Assembly (NCBI RefSeq): GCF_011769525.1
Contig: NZ_CP050440.1
Coordinates: 2,915,501 to 2,979,500 of the forward strand
DNA length: 64,000 nt
DNA from: Tolypothrix sp. PCC 7910
Lineage (GTDB): Bacteria > Cyanobacteriota > Cyanobacteriia > Cyanobacteriales > Nostocaceae
Reading direction: 5' to 3'
The translations under genes and the position numbers were made by a program. Numbering within the stretch: the stretch's first letter is position 1; the number at the start of each line of letters is the position of its first letter. The notes under the pieces were generated by a model, which was given only the letters and a program-made list of their open reading frames with translations, did no database searches and had not been told where the DNA came from. Below are positions 30,962-40,742 of this stretch, in pieces.

Positions 30962-31329
30962 ATTCTTAACCTTGAGATGCAAATTTGATTTGTTTACAGA
31001 TAGGTAAACTACACATTCGTGATAGATGTTTTCTTAAATAATTGCGCTGATTAACCTGTATTTTAATTCTTAAGAGAATTGATAAAAATTTTATTACTTT
31101 TATATTTCTAGCTACACATAGTATCTACTTTGTCAATCACTAATTCTGATGATTACTAGTATATTTTTTTAACTAAAGATAGTAATCCAATTATTAAGTT
31201 TATTATTCATAATGTAGAGGTTATGAGACACAATAATTTTTATAATCAATAAAGTCGCAACTTTATCTCAAAATATTTTTAATATTTTAAAAAATATTAA
31301 AATTAGACAACATATATATTCATTTACTC
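30962..31329. other. very AT-rich divergent spacer
   Basis: 368 bp between pheA (leftward) and the DUF1997 gene (rightward), with long A/T runs near 31160-31315. Both promoters should lie here. No specific site could be defended. Confidence 0.5.
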
Positions 31330-31917
31330 ATGGCTACCCGGCTTACGGCTTCTCAATCAGTTGAAATTGCTGTTCCAAAGCAGCCTATTCCCATCCAGCA
31401 CTACTTACGTCAACCCCAACGTTTAGTTCATGCTTTGGTTGACAATAATCGCATTCAGCAAATTTCAGAAGAAGTATTTCGCTTAAAAATGCGTCCACTG
31501 ACTTTCATGTCACTTAGCCTGCAACCAACTGTAGACATGAGAGTATGGGCAGAATCTAATGGAACTATTTATTTGCGATCGGTAGGTTGTGAAATTCTCG
31601 GTGTTGAGTATATTAATCAACGTTTTGCATTAAATTTAAAAGGCTACCTATCGCCATCACAACTTAGTACAGGTACTTACCTACAAGGCAAAGCGGATTT
31701 AGAAGTACAAGTAGAGCTACCACCGCCATTTTGCTTTACTCCCAAACCAATTTTAGAAACCACTGGTAATGGTTTGCTTAAGAGTGTGCTGTTGACTGTA
31801 AAACAACGGCTACTGCATCAGCTGTTAGCTGATTATAGTCGCTGGGTAATTTCTCAAACGAATGTCCCAAGCCTTAAAGACGATAGTGGAGAATTGCCGA
31901 TTTTGAATATAGAGTAA
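31330..31917 (+). CDS. DUF1997 family protein
   Basis: 195 residues, no signal peptide or membrane segment. It has the DUF1997 pattern: QHYLRQPQRLVHALVD, FRLKMRPLTFMSLSLQPTVDMRVW and a hydrophobic beta-rich middle, ending in a helix LLADYSRWV. The family is found in cyanobacteria and plastids and has a lipid-binding-like fold by similarity, but no known reaction. It lies next to the rnhB-rne unit on the opposite strand. Confidence 0.85.
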   Translation: MATRLTASQSVEIAVPKQPIPIQHYLRQPQRLVHALVDNNRIQQISEEVFRLKMRPLTFMSLSLQPTVDMRVWAESNGTIYLRSVGCEILGVEYINQRFALNLKGYLSPSQLSTGTYLQGKADLEVQVELPPPFCFTPKPILETTGNGLLKSVLLTVKQRLLHQLLADYSRWVISQTNVPSLKDDSGELPILNIE

Positions 31918-32019
31918 ATGTTCTATTAATTGGTTTGATCGGGAATTTTCTAGCACATTTAGCCTTAACCAGACTAAGTCACACTAGCTACTCTGAAAGT
32001 ATCTGGATTTTATTTAACC

Positions 32020-32691
32020 TCAAATCTGAATTTGACAAGAACGAAAAGACTTACGATGTAAAGGTGAAGGCCCGTATTTTTTTAAAGCTAGCAAATGCTT
32101 TTGGCTACCATAACCCTTGTTACTTGTTAGGTCGTACATGGGATACTTTGATGCCAAGCGCAGTACTAGCTCGTCACGCCAAACCTTAGCCACAATACTT
32201 GCTGCAGCAATAGTGAGCGATCGCTCATCTCCTTTGACTATTGTTTGTTGCGGTAATAATAAGTTTTTTACCGATTGATTACCATCTATTAAGCAAAGAG
32301 CAGGCTGTACTTTCAGTTTAAGCACAGCCCGCTTCATTGCTAGTAATGTCGCCTGCAAAATATTGATTTGGTCAATTTCAGCAGTGGAAGAGAAACCAAT
32401 TTTCCAGTCTATTGCTAATGCACAAATTTGCTGTGCTAGTTCCGTTCTGCGAGAACTAGACAGCTTTTTACTATCTTTAATTTTAGCTGCTATCAATTCT
32501 GGCCAAGCACTCTCTGGTAGCATGACTGCTGCCGCAACTACAGGGCCAAACAAAGCACCTCGCCCTACTTCATCTACACCAGCCATACCCGCAGTACCTG
32601 CTAATGTTGACAACTCTAGCCACAGCAGTTCACTTTGAGGAGGTACTACAGACTTATTATTAGCGGCAGTTGGCTCTGGCTCTACCATCAT
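32020..32691 (-). CDS. rnhB: ribonuclease HII
   Basis: 223 residues. It cuts RNA in RNA-DNA hybrids and at single ribonucleotides in DNA. AGVDEVGRGALFGPV carries the first catalytic Asp-Glu, CLIDGNQ the next Asp, and the later conserved region AAASIVAKVWRDE is complete. The start lies 5 bp after the rne stop, so the two are almost certainly co-transcribed. A 28-residue N-terminal extension precedes the domain. Confidence 0.96.
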   Translation of the reverse strand: MMVEPEPTAANNKSVVPPQSELLWLELSTLAGTAGMAGVDEVGRGALFGPVVAAAVMLPESAWPELIAAKIKDSKKLSSSRRTELAQQICALAIDWKIGFSSTAEIDQINILQATLLAMKRAVLKLKVQPALCLIDGNQSVKNLLLPQQTIVKGDERSLTIAAASIVAKVWRDELVLRLASKYPMYDLTSNKGYGSQKHLLALKKYGPSPLHRKSFRSCQIQI

Positions 32692-32696
32692 GGCAG

Positions 32697-34817
32697 TTAG
32701 CTTTCTTCATTGTTGTCATCTATGGCCGAGGAGCGACGACGACGGCGACGACTAGCAGCAGAAGCACTATTAGCTTCACTAACTTCAGCTTCTTCTACGA
32801 TCGCAGTGAACCCAGGTGATTCAATTACTGGTTGGGGTGATGGTTTTTGTTCTAGCTCAACTTGTGGTGTAGGTACTTTGATGGTGCTGACTGAACTGCT
32901 GACTTTTTCAGTGGCGATGGTATCAGAGGTAGATTCCGTAGACGGAGCTGGAATTTGTCCTGGTTGCACAATATTGATAATTACTGATTTCGGATTTTTC
33001 ACTTCCCGATCCAATTTCACCAAGGGAGAGACACCCATCAAAGCAAAAACATCTTGTTCCTCTAAAGTCATTTCTACAGTCCTAATTTCCGGTGGTTCTA
33101 CCACTGGTTTGACTGGTTCTACTTTGGTAACTTTAGCTCGTTCTCCTCTTTCATTCCAACCTTGTTTATTCAAGCTTGGTGGGGGAATTTCTGGTGCTGG
33201 TGCTAGTTCATTATCAGCATCCAGGTCTAAGTCTGGATCGTTAACAAAAGCGAGTGGATTGTTGACAATCCGGCCTTCATCTTTGCCATTTGGTACACCA
33301 ATACCAATGCGACTACGACGGGTGCGGGTACGACGCTTGTTATGATCGCTCAGCTCTTGATAGCTGGGATGATTCATTAAGTTGAGGGCACCCAAGTCAG
33401 AATCGTTATCAAATGAATCGCCAAATCCATCGTAGGTTTCCCGTTGCTCGGGAATCCGGGCAACTGGCATACGAGGTTCTCTTGCTTCCCGTGGTTCTCT
33501 TGGCTCTCTAGGTTCCCTATTAGGCAGAGGTATAAAACGTTCTGGTACTTCTGTGGGTATGGTGGGCAATCTACTTTCTAGTTCTCCTGGGAGACGCACT
33601 GTATGCCCTAAACCTCCACAAGTCGGGCAAGTTTCACCAAATAATTCGTAAATATTTTGACCTTGGCGCTTACGGGTCAGTTCTACTAAACCTAGTTCGG
33701 TGAGTTGAGCAATTTGAGGACGAGCTTTGTCTGCTTTTAGGGCTTTGTTAAAATGCTCCAGCACTTGCAGTTGATCTCGTCGTGATTCCATATCAATGAA
33801 ATCGACCACGATTACCCCGGCGATATTCCGCAGACGCATCTGCCGGGCAATTTCTGTAGCAGCTTCGCAGTTAGTCCACAGTACTGTTTCTCTAGCTGTT
33901 GCGGAACGTGTGAAGGAGCCGGAGTTAACATCTATGACTGTTAAGGCTTCGGTTGGCTCAATGATGATATAGCCACCAGAAGGTAGATCTACCCTTGGCT
34001 TGAGGGCTTCACGAATCGCGGCATTAATCCGGAAGTATTCTAAAATTGGTGAGCGATCGCGGTGATGGTCAATTAACAATCCCTGCGGTGTTTGACCCCC
34101 ACTCCAGTTTTGTAAATACTGCTTGACGCGCTTCAAACCAGTACTAGAATCGACTACAATGCGATTTACATCCGCGCCGTACATATCTCGCAGCACGCGT
34201 TGGATAAAGTCATCATCTCGGTTCAGCAATGCTGGAGCGCGGGTAGATTGTGCTTCTTGTTGAATGGCTTCCCACTGCTTCTGCAATACTTCTAAATCTT
34301 CGATAATTGCTTCTTCTGGTTTACCTTCGGCCTCTGTGCGTACCAGTAAACCCATACCTGCGGGTTTGATCAAAATTGCTAGTGCTCGCAGGCGGTTACG
34401 CTCGCTTTCACTTTTAATCCGTCGAGATAAATTTACACCTCTACCATAGGGCATCAGAACTACGTAGCGTCCAGGCATGGTGATGTTACCTGTCAGCCTT
34501 GGCCCTTTTGTCCCCGTTGGCTCTTTCATTACCTGCACCAAAACTTTTTGTTGTGGTGCTAATAATTCTGTGATTGCTGCTGCTGTCCGCTTCAGCTTTA
34601 ATGGCCCTAAGTCAGTGACGTGAATAAAGCCGTTACGCTCTGGATCGCCAATATTTACAAAAGCTGCATCAATACCTGGTAGTACATTTTCTACTACTCC
34701 TAAGTAAATATCACCAATTTGGTGATGACCCGTGGCTACAACAAGTTCTTGTATTTGATCTTCCGAAAATACAGCAGCAATTTGATGCTGTTCCGCGATG
34801 ATAATTTGCTTTGGCAT
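32697..34817 (-). CDS. rne: ribonuclease E/G
   Basis: 706 residues with GAGGGA 5 nt before the ATG. It is the main endonuclease of mRNA decay and processing. An S1 domain (about 35-125) is followed by the DNase I-like catalytic region with IDVNSGSFT and VVDFIDM supplying the metal-binding Asp residues, and the zinc link CPTCGG near 400. The C-terminal half is a disordered tail, including Arg-Glu-Pro repeats at about 430-447. The end carries RRRRRRSSA at 690-698, which in Anabaena is the known PNPase-docking nonapeptide. It lies downstream of the TIGR03960 gene and upstream of rnhB. Confidence 0.97.
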   Translation of the reverse strand: MPKQIIIAEQHQIAAVFSEDQIQELVVATGHHQIGDIYLGVVENVLPGIDAAFVNIGDPERNGFIHVTDLGPLKLKRTAAAITELLAPQQKVLVQVMKEPTGTKGPRLTGNITMPGRYVVLMPYGRGVNLSRRIKSESERNRLRALAILIKPAGMGLLVRTEAEGKPEEAIIEDLEVLQKQWEAIQQEAQSTRAPALLNRDDDFIQRVLRDMYGADVNRIVVDSSTGLKRVKQYLQNWSGGQTPQGLLIDHHRDRSPILEYFRINAAIREALKPRVDLPSGGYIIIEPTEALTVIDVNSGSFTRSATARETVLWTNCEAATEIARQMRLRNIAGVIVVDFIDMESRRDQLQVLEHFNKALKADKARPQIAQLTELGLVELTRKRQGQNIYELFGETCPTCGGLGHTVRLPGELESRLPTIPTEVPERFIPLPNREPREPREPREAREPRMPVARIPEQRETYDGFGDSFDNDSDLGALNLMNHPSYQELSDHNKRRTRTRRSRIGIGVPNGKDEGRIVNNPLAFVNDPDLDLDADNELAPAPEIPPPSLNKQGWNERGERAKVTKVEPVKPVVEPPEIRTVEMTLEEQDVFALMGVSPLVKLDREVKNPKSVIINIVQPGQIPAPSTESTSDTIATEKVSSSVSTIKVPTPQVELEQKPSPQPVIESPGFTAIVEEAEVSEANSASAASRRRRRRSSAIDDNNEES

Positions 34818-35372
34818 TCAATTCCCTCAAAAATTCGTTGCACCGATGGGTAAAGGAGGTTTTTTTAGCCTCTCTCCCCTGCAAGCCCCAAAAGGTGCAG
34901 CTGATAATAATAATTGTGAATTTAAGCTCCCAGTTAAAGAGCTATGGATACTGTGATTGCGTTTACACGCCTGATTATTCCAGAAAGGCTGCATATGTTT
35001 AAGCAATTGAATCAACCATCTATGGTTGATTTTTGATGCTATACCTTCACCATTGAAAGATTAGGTATTCAGCAGTTGTTTAAAAAGCATAGAGGAAGAG
35101 TTGCCGACGGAGCCTATTGTGAGTTACTGATTCACACGGTAGCTATAGAGAGAGTGTGTTCTTTAACCTGCCTCAGTTTATCCGGGATAAAATCCTAGAA
35201 GTTGCACTCTCATATCTTTGCCTTTGCTCCCTGAGTATCAGGGTTGTGAACCAGCTGATTCAATGCAGCGCCAGAAAATTTCTCTTCATCCCATTCTAAC
35301 GCAACCTTACCAAAAATCAATTCCCACGATGTATGATGTCAGGGCAACTACTAGCCAGTTGCCCTTGACGGA
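34818..35372 (-). other. rne leader region
   Basis: 555 bp between the radical SAM gene start region side and rne. It includes a hairpin at 35011-35030 (ATCAACCA/TGGTTGAT, T5 on the plus side) and a purine/T-rich stem near 34854-34878. RNase E leaders often self-regulate by cleavage, so a structured leader is plausible. No protein gene is supported; the frame at 35218-35409 is rejected. Confidence 0.45.
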
Positions 35373-37985
35373 TTATATACCCAAAATGAGCCGATTGCGC
35401 TGGATATGACAGAGATGAAATTCTATGTTAGCCACATTTTCTAGCATAAACAGGATTTGTTCGGGACGCAACAGCACTCCATCGGGGCGACAGATACCTA
35501 GATAACGCAAGGTAGCTGTAGGCTCTGTTTGATTAGTGTTAGTTGCGACTAATTCTAGTTCCAACAAGCGATCGCGCAGATTTACGATTTGGTGTTTACC
35601 TGACTTGGTAATTTGTTCCCAAAGAATTTCTGTTTTGGTTTGAATTTGCTCAATCCAGCTTTGCCATTGTGCAGGTGTGGCTTCCCCTGTGGTGGAAACA
35701 GTAATTAAATATTCTGCTGCCTCTATAACTTGGCTAGCTGCGGGAGCTTTTAAATCCAATTCCACTACATCATATATAGGTATGTCTGGGGGCAACTCCT
35801 TCGCTAAATTGGCTCGGAATATATTGACATCTACTGGTACAGTTAGCTCAAAGTCCACAATTTCACCTGTGCTTGTAGCTCCTAAAGCTAAAGCATTAGC
35901 CACGGAAATCCGGGGATGAGGATGAAAACCACCAGTAAAAGAGACTGGTAAGCTGGCTCTTCGCACTGCTCTATCGAATAGACGCATCAAATCTAAATGG
36001 CTGACTAAAGCCATGTCTTTTTGCTTACCGAACCAGACTCGCAGGCGTTGGATTCTAGCGGTATTTGGTACAAATTCCCCAGCAAATTCTGGAACTGCTG
36101 GTGGCTCAATGACAATATTATGTCCAAAATCGGTGCCACAGACACCACAGTGAGAACATCCGTCAAAAGAGCAATCAGGAACGATCGCGGCTTCTAAGGC
36201 CCGTTGCAGGTCTTCTTTGAGCCACTTTTTATCAATTCCTGTATCAATGTGGTCCCAGGGGAGAGGAGCATCAAGGGAAGGAGCCAAACCAACTTCACTG
36301 CTTTGCTCCTGGGTGGTGGCAAATAAATTCCATTCACCCTGTTCCACTTGACGGTATTTCCAGTCTAAACCTGCTTGCGCGATCGCGCTTCCCCAAGCTG
36401 CAAACGCTTTGTCCATACTTTCATACCAGGAATCCATACCTGCACCCAATTCCCACGCTCGGCGGAGAACTTTTCCTAAAGTGCGATCGCCTCTACCTAT
36501 AAAGTCTTCCATTGCCGACAGCCGCACATCAGTAAAATTTACTTTTACTCCTCTAATGCGGCGGAATTCTTGTCTGAGTAACTTTTGCTTGCGTTGAAAT
36601 TCAGCGGTAGAAACTGAATGCCATTGAAAGGGTGTATGGGGCTTAGGGGTAAAGTTAGAGATTGTCAAGTTAAAGTTTAGCGGTCTTCTCCCCTGTCCGC
36701 GACACTCTCTTTGCAACCAGCTTACCGTTTCGGCGATGCCAATCACATCGGCATCTGTCTCACCTGGTAAGCCGATCATAAAATACAACTTGATTTTATC
36801 CCAACCTTGTTCCCAAGCTGTTTTCACACCCCTGAGCAGTTCTTCATTGGTCAAACCCTTATTGACAATGTCCCGCATTCTCTGGGTTCCAGCTTCTGGG
36901 GCGAAGGTTAGCCCTGATTGTCTGGTTCCACCTAGAATATTGGCAATATTTTCATCAAATCTGTCTACTCGTTGGCTAGGAAGAGACAGTGTAATATTTT
37001 CATTTTTTAAACGATTTTTAATTTCCATCCCTACTGCTGGTAGGGATAAATAATCTGAACAACTGAGGGATAGGAGGGAAAACTCATTGTAACCAGTCGC
37101 CCGCATTCCCTGTTCAATGGCTTCTACTACCTTGTCTGGTTCTACATCCCGCGCTGGACGGGTAAGCATTCCTGGTTGACAAAAGCGACAACCGCGAGTG
37201 CAACCACGGCGAATTTCAATTGTTAAGCGATCATGTACTGTCTCGACATAGGGTACTAGCCCTATGGAATAAGCCGGTATGGGTGTAGCCACCCGTCTCA
37301 GAATTCGTTTGGGGACATTATCCGCTACAGGATGGACTGAACCATCCGCCGCCATTTGGTAAAACTGGGGAACGTATACCCCTGGGATTTGAGCTAAGTC
37401 CAGCAGTAATTCTCTGCGGCTCAAAAGAGCTTGTTTACCTTCTTCCAAGACTAAACCAATTTCTGGCAGTAGTTCCTCACCATCGCCAAGGGCAATAAAG
37501 TCGAAGAAGTCTGTGTAAGGTTCTGGATTAGAGGTTGCTGTTTGCCCTCCCGCGAAAATCAGGGGGTAATTACCTGCTGCGCGTTCTTGCCAAGTTAGGG
37601 GTATACCTGCCAAATCCAACATTTCTAAAATATTGGTGGCTCCCAGTTCGTAACTAAGATTAAACCCTAAAATGTCAAATTCTGTCAGCGATCGCTTCGA
37701 CTCTACTGCAAACAATGGTGTGTTTGTTGCTCGGAGCTTAGCTGACAGATCTGGCCCAGGGAGATATGCGCGATCGCATAACTGCCGCGGCTGGGCGTTC
37801 AAGATGTTATAGAGAATAATATGCCCTAGGTTGGAAGCTCCAACTTCATATACTTCTGGGTAGGTTAGCACCCAACGTATTGATGCCGTGTCCCAAGGTT
37901 TATGTACTGCTAAGCGCTCATTACCTAAGTAACGCGCTGGTTTTAAAATATCCGGTGTGATTAACTTTTCAACTGCAACAGCCAC
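35373..37985 (-). CDS. TIGR03960-type B12-binding radical SAM protein with DUF2344
   Basis: 870 residues. The N-terminal ~200 residues form a cobalamin-binding-like domain, then a radical SAM core with RRGCTRGCRFCQPG near 260-272 (CX3CX2C, the [4Fe-4S]-SAM site). A cysteine-rich linker (CSFDGCSHCGVCGTDFG, near 605) may bind a second cluster. The last ~220 residues are DUF2344 (VWFGKQKDMALVSHLDLMRLFDRA). The reaction is unknown; the frequent position beside rne/rng genes suggests a link to RNA or ribosome modification. It reads towards rne. Confidence 0.9.
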   Translation of the reverse strand: MAVAVEKLITPDILKPARYLGNERLAVHKPWDTASIRWVLTYPEVYEVGASNLGHIILYNILNAQPRQLCDRAYLPGPDLSAKLRATNTPLFAVESKRSLTEFDILGFNLSYELGATNILEMLDLAGIPLTWQERAAGNYPLIFAGGQTATSNPEPYTDFFDFIALGDGEELLPEIGLVLEEGKQALLSRRELLLDLAQIPGVYVPQFYQMAADGSVHPVADNVPKRILRRVATPIPAYSIGLVPYVETVHDRLTIEIRRGCTRGCRFCQPGMLTRPARDVEPDKVVEAIEQGMRATGYNEFSLLSLSCSDYLSLPAVGMEIKNRLKNENITLSLPSQRVDRFDENIANILGGTRQSGLTFAPEAGTQRMRDIVNKGLTNEELLRGVKTAWEQGWDKIKLYFMIGLPGETDADVIGIAETVSWLQRECRGQGRRPLNFNLTISNFTPKPHTPFQWHSVSTAEFQRKQKLLRQEFRRIRGVKVNFTDVRLSAMEDFIGRGDRTLGKVLRRAWELGAGMDSWYESMDKAFAAWGSAIAQAGLDWKYRQVEQGEWNLFATTQEQSSEVGLAPSLDAPLPWDHIDTGIDKKWLKEDLQRALEAAIVPDCSFDGCSHCGVCGTDFGHNIVIEPPAVPEFAGEFVPNTARIQRLRVWFGKQKDMALVSHLDLMRLFDRAVRRASLPVSFTGGFHPHPRISVANALALGATSTGEIVDFELTVPVDVNIFRANLAKELPPDIPIYDVVELDLKAPAASQVIEAAEYLITVSTTGEATPAQWQSWIEQIQTKTEILWEQITKSGKHQIVNLRDRLLELELVATNTNQTEPTATLRYLGICRPDGVLLRPEQILFMLENVANIEFHLCHIQRNRLILGI

Positions 37986-38169
37986 TGTGCTATCTTCTAG
38001 CTACCTTAATTACAGCTACTCACCTCCAACATTAGCATTGATTAGGTCTTTCTACAGAATTGTTTGCCGCAACTTACAATTCCGTTACAAAGCTGGCTGT
38101 CCAAGCCACCCGCAACAGCAGCATTGCTTATTTGCGATGAAGTCAAGCTGCTGCATCGTCAGGGTGACC

Positions 38170-38472
38170 TCAAACGATTTCAAATACTTGATCAAGTTGT
38201 GTTAATTCAAAAATAATTCTAATTGACGGAGATACAGAGCCAAGCTGGAGACTTCGTCCTAAACTCCCAGCCAGTTTCAGCGCAGATACCAATGCCATTA
38301 AACCTGCGCTGTCTAACGATTCTACTGCTGCCAAATCCACTAACAAGATAGAAGTATCATCTTGTGTCAACGCTTTAGTTAGATCCCGCTCAAATTCTAA
38401 AGCGTTAGCGGCATTAAGGCAGCCTTGAGGACGAATAACTGTAACTTTTTGACATTTAAGTACCGCTTGCAT
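38170..38472 (-). CDS. STAS-domain protein (anti-sigma factor antagonist-like)
   Basis: 100 residues, a single STAS domain: VTVIRPQGCLNAANALEFERDL, LLVDLAAVESLDSAGLMALVSAL. The Ser in SLDSAG is at the site phosphorylated in SpoIIAA-type proteins. It probably takes part in partner switching with a kinase or phosphatase; none is adjacent. It is divergent from the small gene at 38945, sharing a 472-bp spacer that contains a CRP palindrome. Confidence 0.92.
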   Translation of the reverse strand: MQAVLKCQKVTVIRPQGCLNAANALEFERDLTKALTQDDTSILLVDLAAVESLDSAGLMALVSALKLAGSLGRSLQLGSVSPSIRIIFELTQLDQVFEIV

Positions 38473-38847
38473 AATGAAATCCTAATTTAAAGTTATTGAA
38501 CCTTAAAGCTTAGATGTATTTGAACATAAACTTTTTTTCAGAACATCGACCATTTGTCTTATGTTTCTTTGCTAAATCTTTATAGGTTTCCTACCTCTGT
38601 TTAAAGATTGTCATAATTAATAGTTAAAATGTATGTATATATACTTTTTTTTCACTCCAGTTCAAAAACAATCAACATAGCAATTCCAAGAGCAGAATCA
38701 ATCTCCGTAGCTATGCTGAGATAGTTGATTTTATCTATAGCTAAGGATGATTTAGACTAAGTTTGGTCATTAGTAAAAGCCCTTATATTTTCGACTCTTT
38801 CAGTGGCAGATACTAACTGTAATCGTGTATTCCTTTAACAAACACTT

Positions 38848-38863
38848 TGTGATCTAGATCACA
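38848..38863. promoter_or_regulatory. perfect CRP-type palindrome TGTGATCTAGATCACA
   Basis: The 16-bp site is an exact inverted repeat and matches the TGTGA-N6-TCACA consensus used by cAMP receptor proteins, including cyanobacterial SyCRP1/AnCrpA. It lies 81 bp before the start of the small gene at 38945 and about 375 bp from the STAS start. The rightward gene is the likelier target. Confidence 0.75.
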
Positions 38864-38944
38864 CTATCTTAGGCATTAGGATCACTTTTTATACCAAACT
38901 TGATCTTGGATAATTAACAGCAAATACAAATTGGCTGAGTCTTT

Positions 38945-39142
38945 ATGAGAACTAGACATGCTATTCGTCAATTGGTAGAAAAAGCCCTTTATATTAAAAA
39001 ATTAACTCCTGAAATTGAAGATGAAATCAATTCAGAATTAACAGAAATGGGTTACATCTCTGATGTTGATTATGAAGCTTTAGAGTTATTAATGGCAGAG
39101 ATGGATGCAGGCCGAATTAAATTAGTTCCTAGCTTAGGTTAG
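38945..39142 (+). CDS. small conserved cyanobacterial protein
   Basis: 65 residues, acidic and largely helical (AIRQLVEKALYIKKLTPEIEDEINSELTEMGYISDVDYEALELLMAEMDAG), with no cysteine cluster or membrane segment. I recognise it only as the type of short protein conserved among cyanobacteria, with no known function. It has a CRP palindrome upstream and a terminator at 39344, so it is a self-contained and possibly cAMP-controlled unit. Confidence 0.8.
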   Translation: MRTRHAIRQLVEKALYIKKLTPEIEDEINSELTEMGYISDVDYEALELLMAEMDAGRIKLVPSLG

Positions 39143-39343
39143 TAACAAACATCGCCGACAATTGCAGCTTTTGCCTCTATCTAGAGCTATATAATTTAGA
39201 ATATTTCACAGAATTGTAAAACTGCAGCCTTGACAAATAGTAAAGCTTGGTGAAATCAAAGCTACCTTAACTAACCCTAGGGAAACGTTTAAGCGCGAAT
39301 GGTCAGCATATCCATAGAAGGCTACTACCGTAGCGATACCAGC

Positions 39344-39366
39344 ATAATGCCCTTGGCGTTATTTTT
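39344..39366 (+). terminator. rho-independent terminator
   Basis: An 8-bp stem ATAATGCC/GGCGTTAT (one G-U pair), loop CTT, then TTTTT. It lies 200 bp after the small gene and 91 bp before the aminotransferase. Confidence 0.75.
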
Positions 39367-39456
39367 GTGTGAGTTTTAAGATTTGGTTACCTACTCTGGC
39401 GTAAACTGTGCTAATGAGCATCAAAAATTTCCATTAGTTTAGTATAGTAAGCCGCC

Positions 39457-40632
39457 ATGCAGTTCGCTAAACGCCTAGAAAAAATTCCTCCCTACCTGTT
39501 CGCTGAAATTAACCGCAAACGGCATGAACTCGAAGCTCAGGGAGTTGATATCATCAATTTGGCGATCGGCGATCCAGATAAACCAACTCCGGCTCATATT
39601 CTCCAGGCAATGCATGAGGCGATAGATGACGCTGCTACTCACAACTATCCACCGTATCAAGGTACTCAAGAATTTCGGGAAGCAGCTGTTAAATGGATGG
39701 AACGTCGGTTTGGTGTGGCTGACTTAAATCCAAATACAGAGGTTGTGTGTTCGATTGGTTCTAAAGAAGCAATTCACAACACCTTTTTAGCCTTTGTCGA
39801 AGCAGGAGACTATACCCTAATACCTGATCCTGGTTATCCTGTATACCGAACTGCAACATTATTTGCTGGTGGTGAGCCTTATACAATGCCGCTGAAGGCA
39901 GAAAATCAATTTTTGCCGGACTTGAATATGATTCCAGAGGAAGTTGCCCATAAAGCGAAACTTTTATGGATTAACTATCCTAATAATCCGACGGGAGCAA
40001 TAGCAACATTAGATTTTTTTGCAGAATTAGTAGCTTTTTGCAAGCAGTACGATATCTTGCTTTGCCATGACAACGCTTACTCAGAAATGGCGTACGATGG
40101 CTACAAACCGCCCAGTGTGCTACAGGTTCCAGGTGCTAAAGATGTAGCCATCGAGTTTCACAGTCTGTCTAAGTCCTACAACATGACAGGCTGGCGAATT
40201 GGTTTTGCAGTTGGGAATGCGATTGGCATTAAAGGCTTAACCCAGGTGAAAAGCAACGTCGATTCTGGGGTATTTAAGGCAATTCAACAGAGTGCGATCG
40301 CAGCCTATGCTACCAATGAAGCAGAATTACAATCTCTCATCTCCGTTTACCAAAATCGTCGAGACATTATTGTCACAGGGTTGCAATCTCTAGGCTGGCC
40401 AATTCAGCCTCCACAAGCAACTCTTTACGTCTGGGTTCCAGTTCCCCCAGGATATACATCCACAGAGTTTGTCACCCTGTTACTTGACAAATGCGGCATC
40501 CTTGTGCCTCCAGGTAACGGTTATGGCGCATCTGGAGAAGGCTTTTTCCGAATTGCCTTAACCATACCTGATAAGCGAATGCACGAAGCAATTCAACGCT
40601 TGAAGGATGCTGGGATTAGATATGAAGCATAA
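39457..40632 (+). CDS. dapL: LL-diaminopimelate aminotransferase-type enzyme (DapL family)
   Basis: 391 residues, a fold-type I PLP aminotransferase. Motifs: INLAIGDPDKPTP at the N-terminus, NYPPYQGTQEFREA, PNNPTGA, the Schiff-base lysine K239 in SLSKSYNMTGWRIGF, and the C-terminal FFRIALT arginine region. The N-terminus and length match the DapC_direct (TIGR03540) group, which makes LL-DAP directly from tetrahydrodipicolinate for lysine and peptidoglycan. Cyanobacteria often have a second, longer DapL, so this copy may have another amino donor. Family firm; substrate less so. Confidence 0.85.
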   Translation: MQFAKRLEKIPPYLFAEINRKRHELEAQGVDIINLAIGDPDKPTPAHILQAMHEAIDDAATHNYPPYQGTQEFREAAVKWMERRFGVADLNPNTEVVCSIGSKEAIHNTFLAFVEAGDYTLIPDPGYPVYRTATLFAGGEPYTMPLKAENQFLPDLNMIPEEVAHKAKLLWINYPNNPTGAIATLDFFAELVAFCKQYDILLCHDNAYSEMAYDGYKPPSVLQVPGAKDVAIEFHSLSKSYNMTGWRIGFAVGNAIGIKGLTQVKSNVDSGVFKAIQQSAIAAYATNEAELQSLISVYQNRRDIIVTGLQSLGWPIQPPQATLYVWVPVPPGYTSTEFVTLLLDKCGILVPPGNGYGASGEGFFRIALTIPDKRMHEAIQRLKDAGIRYEA

Positions 40633-40633
40633 A

Positions 40634-40742
40634 GGCATTGGTAATGGGTAATTGGTGTTGGGTGTTTGGGGTTTGCTATTAAGTATTTCTCCCCTGCTCC
40701 CTGCCCCCTGCCCTGCCCCCTTGCCCCATCCCCCTCATCTCT
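40634..40742. repeat. heptamer and C-rich low-complexity tract
   Basis: GGTAATGGGTAATTGGTGTTGGGTG-like heptamers are followed by runs of CCCTG/CCCC up to the next gene's stop. It is a typical cyanobacterial spacer repeat between convergent genes. Confidence 0.7.

Noticed and set aside
31935-32189. 84-codon rightward frame over the end of rnhB
   Set aside because: It overlaps a well-supported rnhB coding end on the other strand and has no recognisable features.
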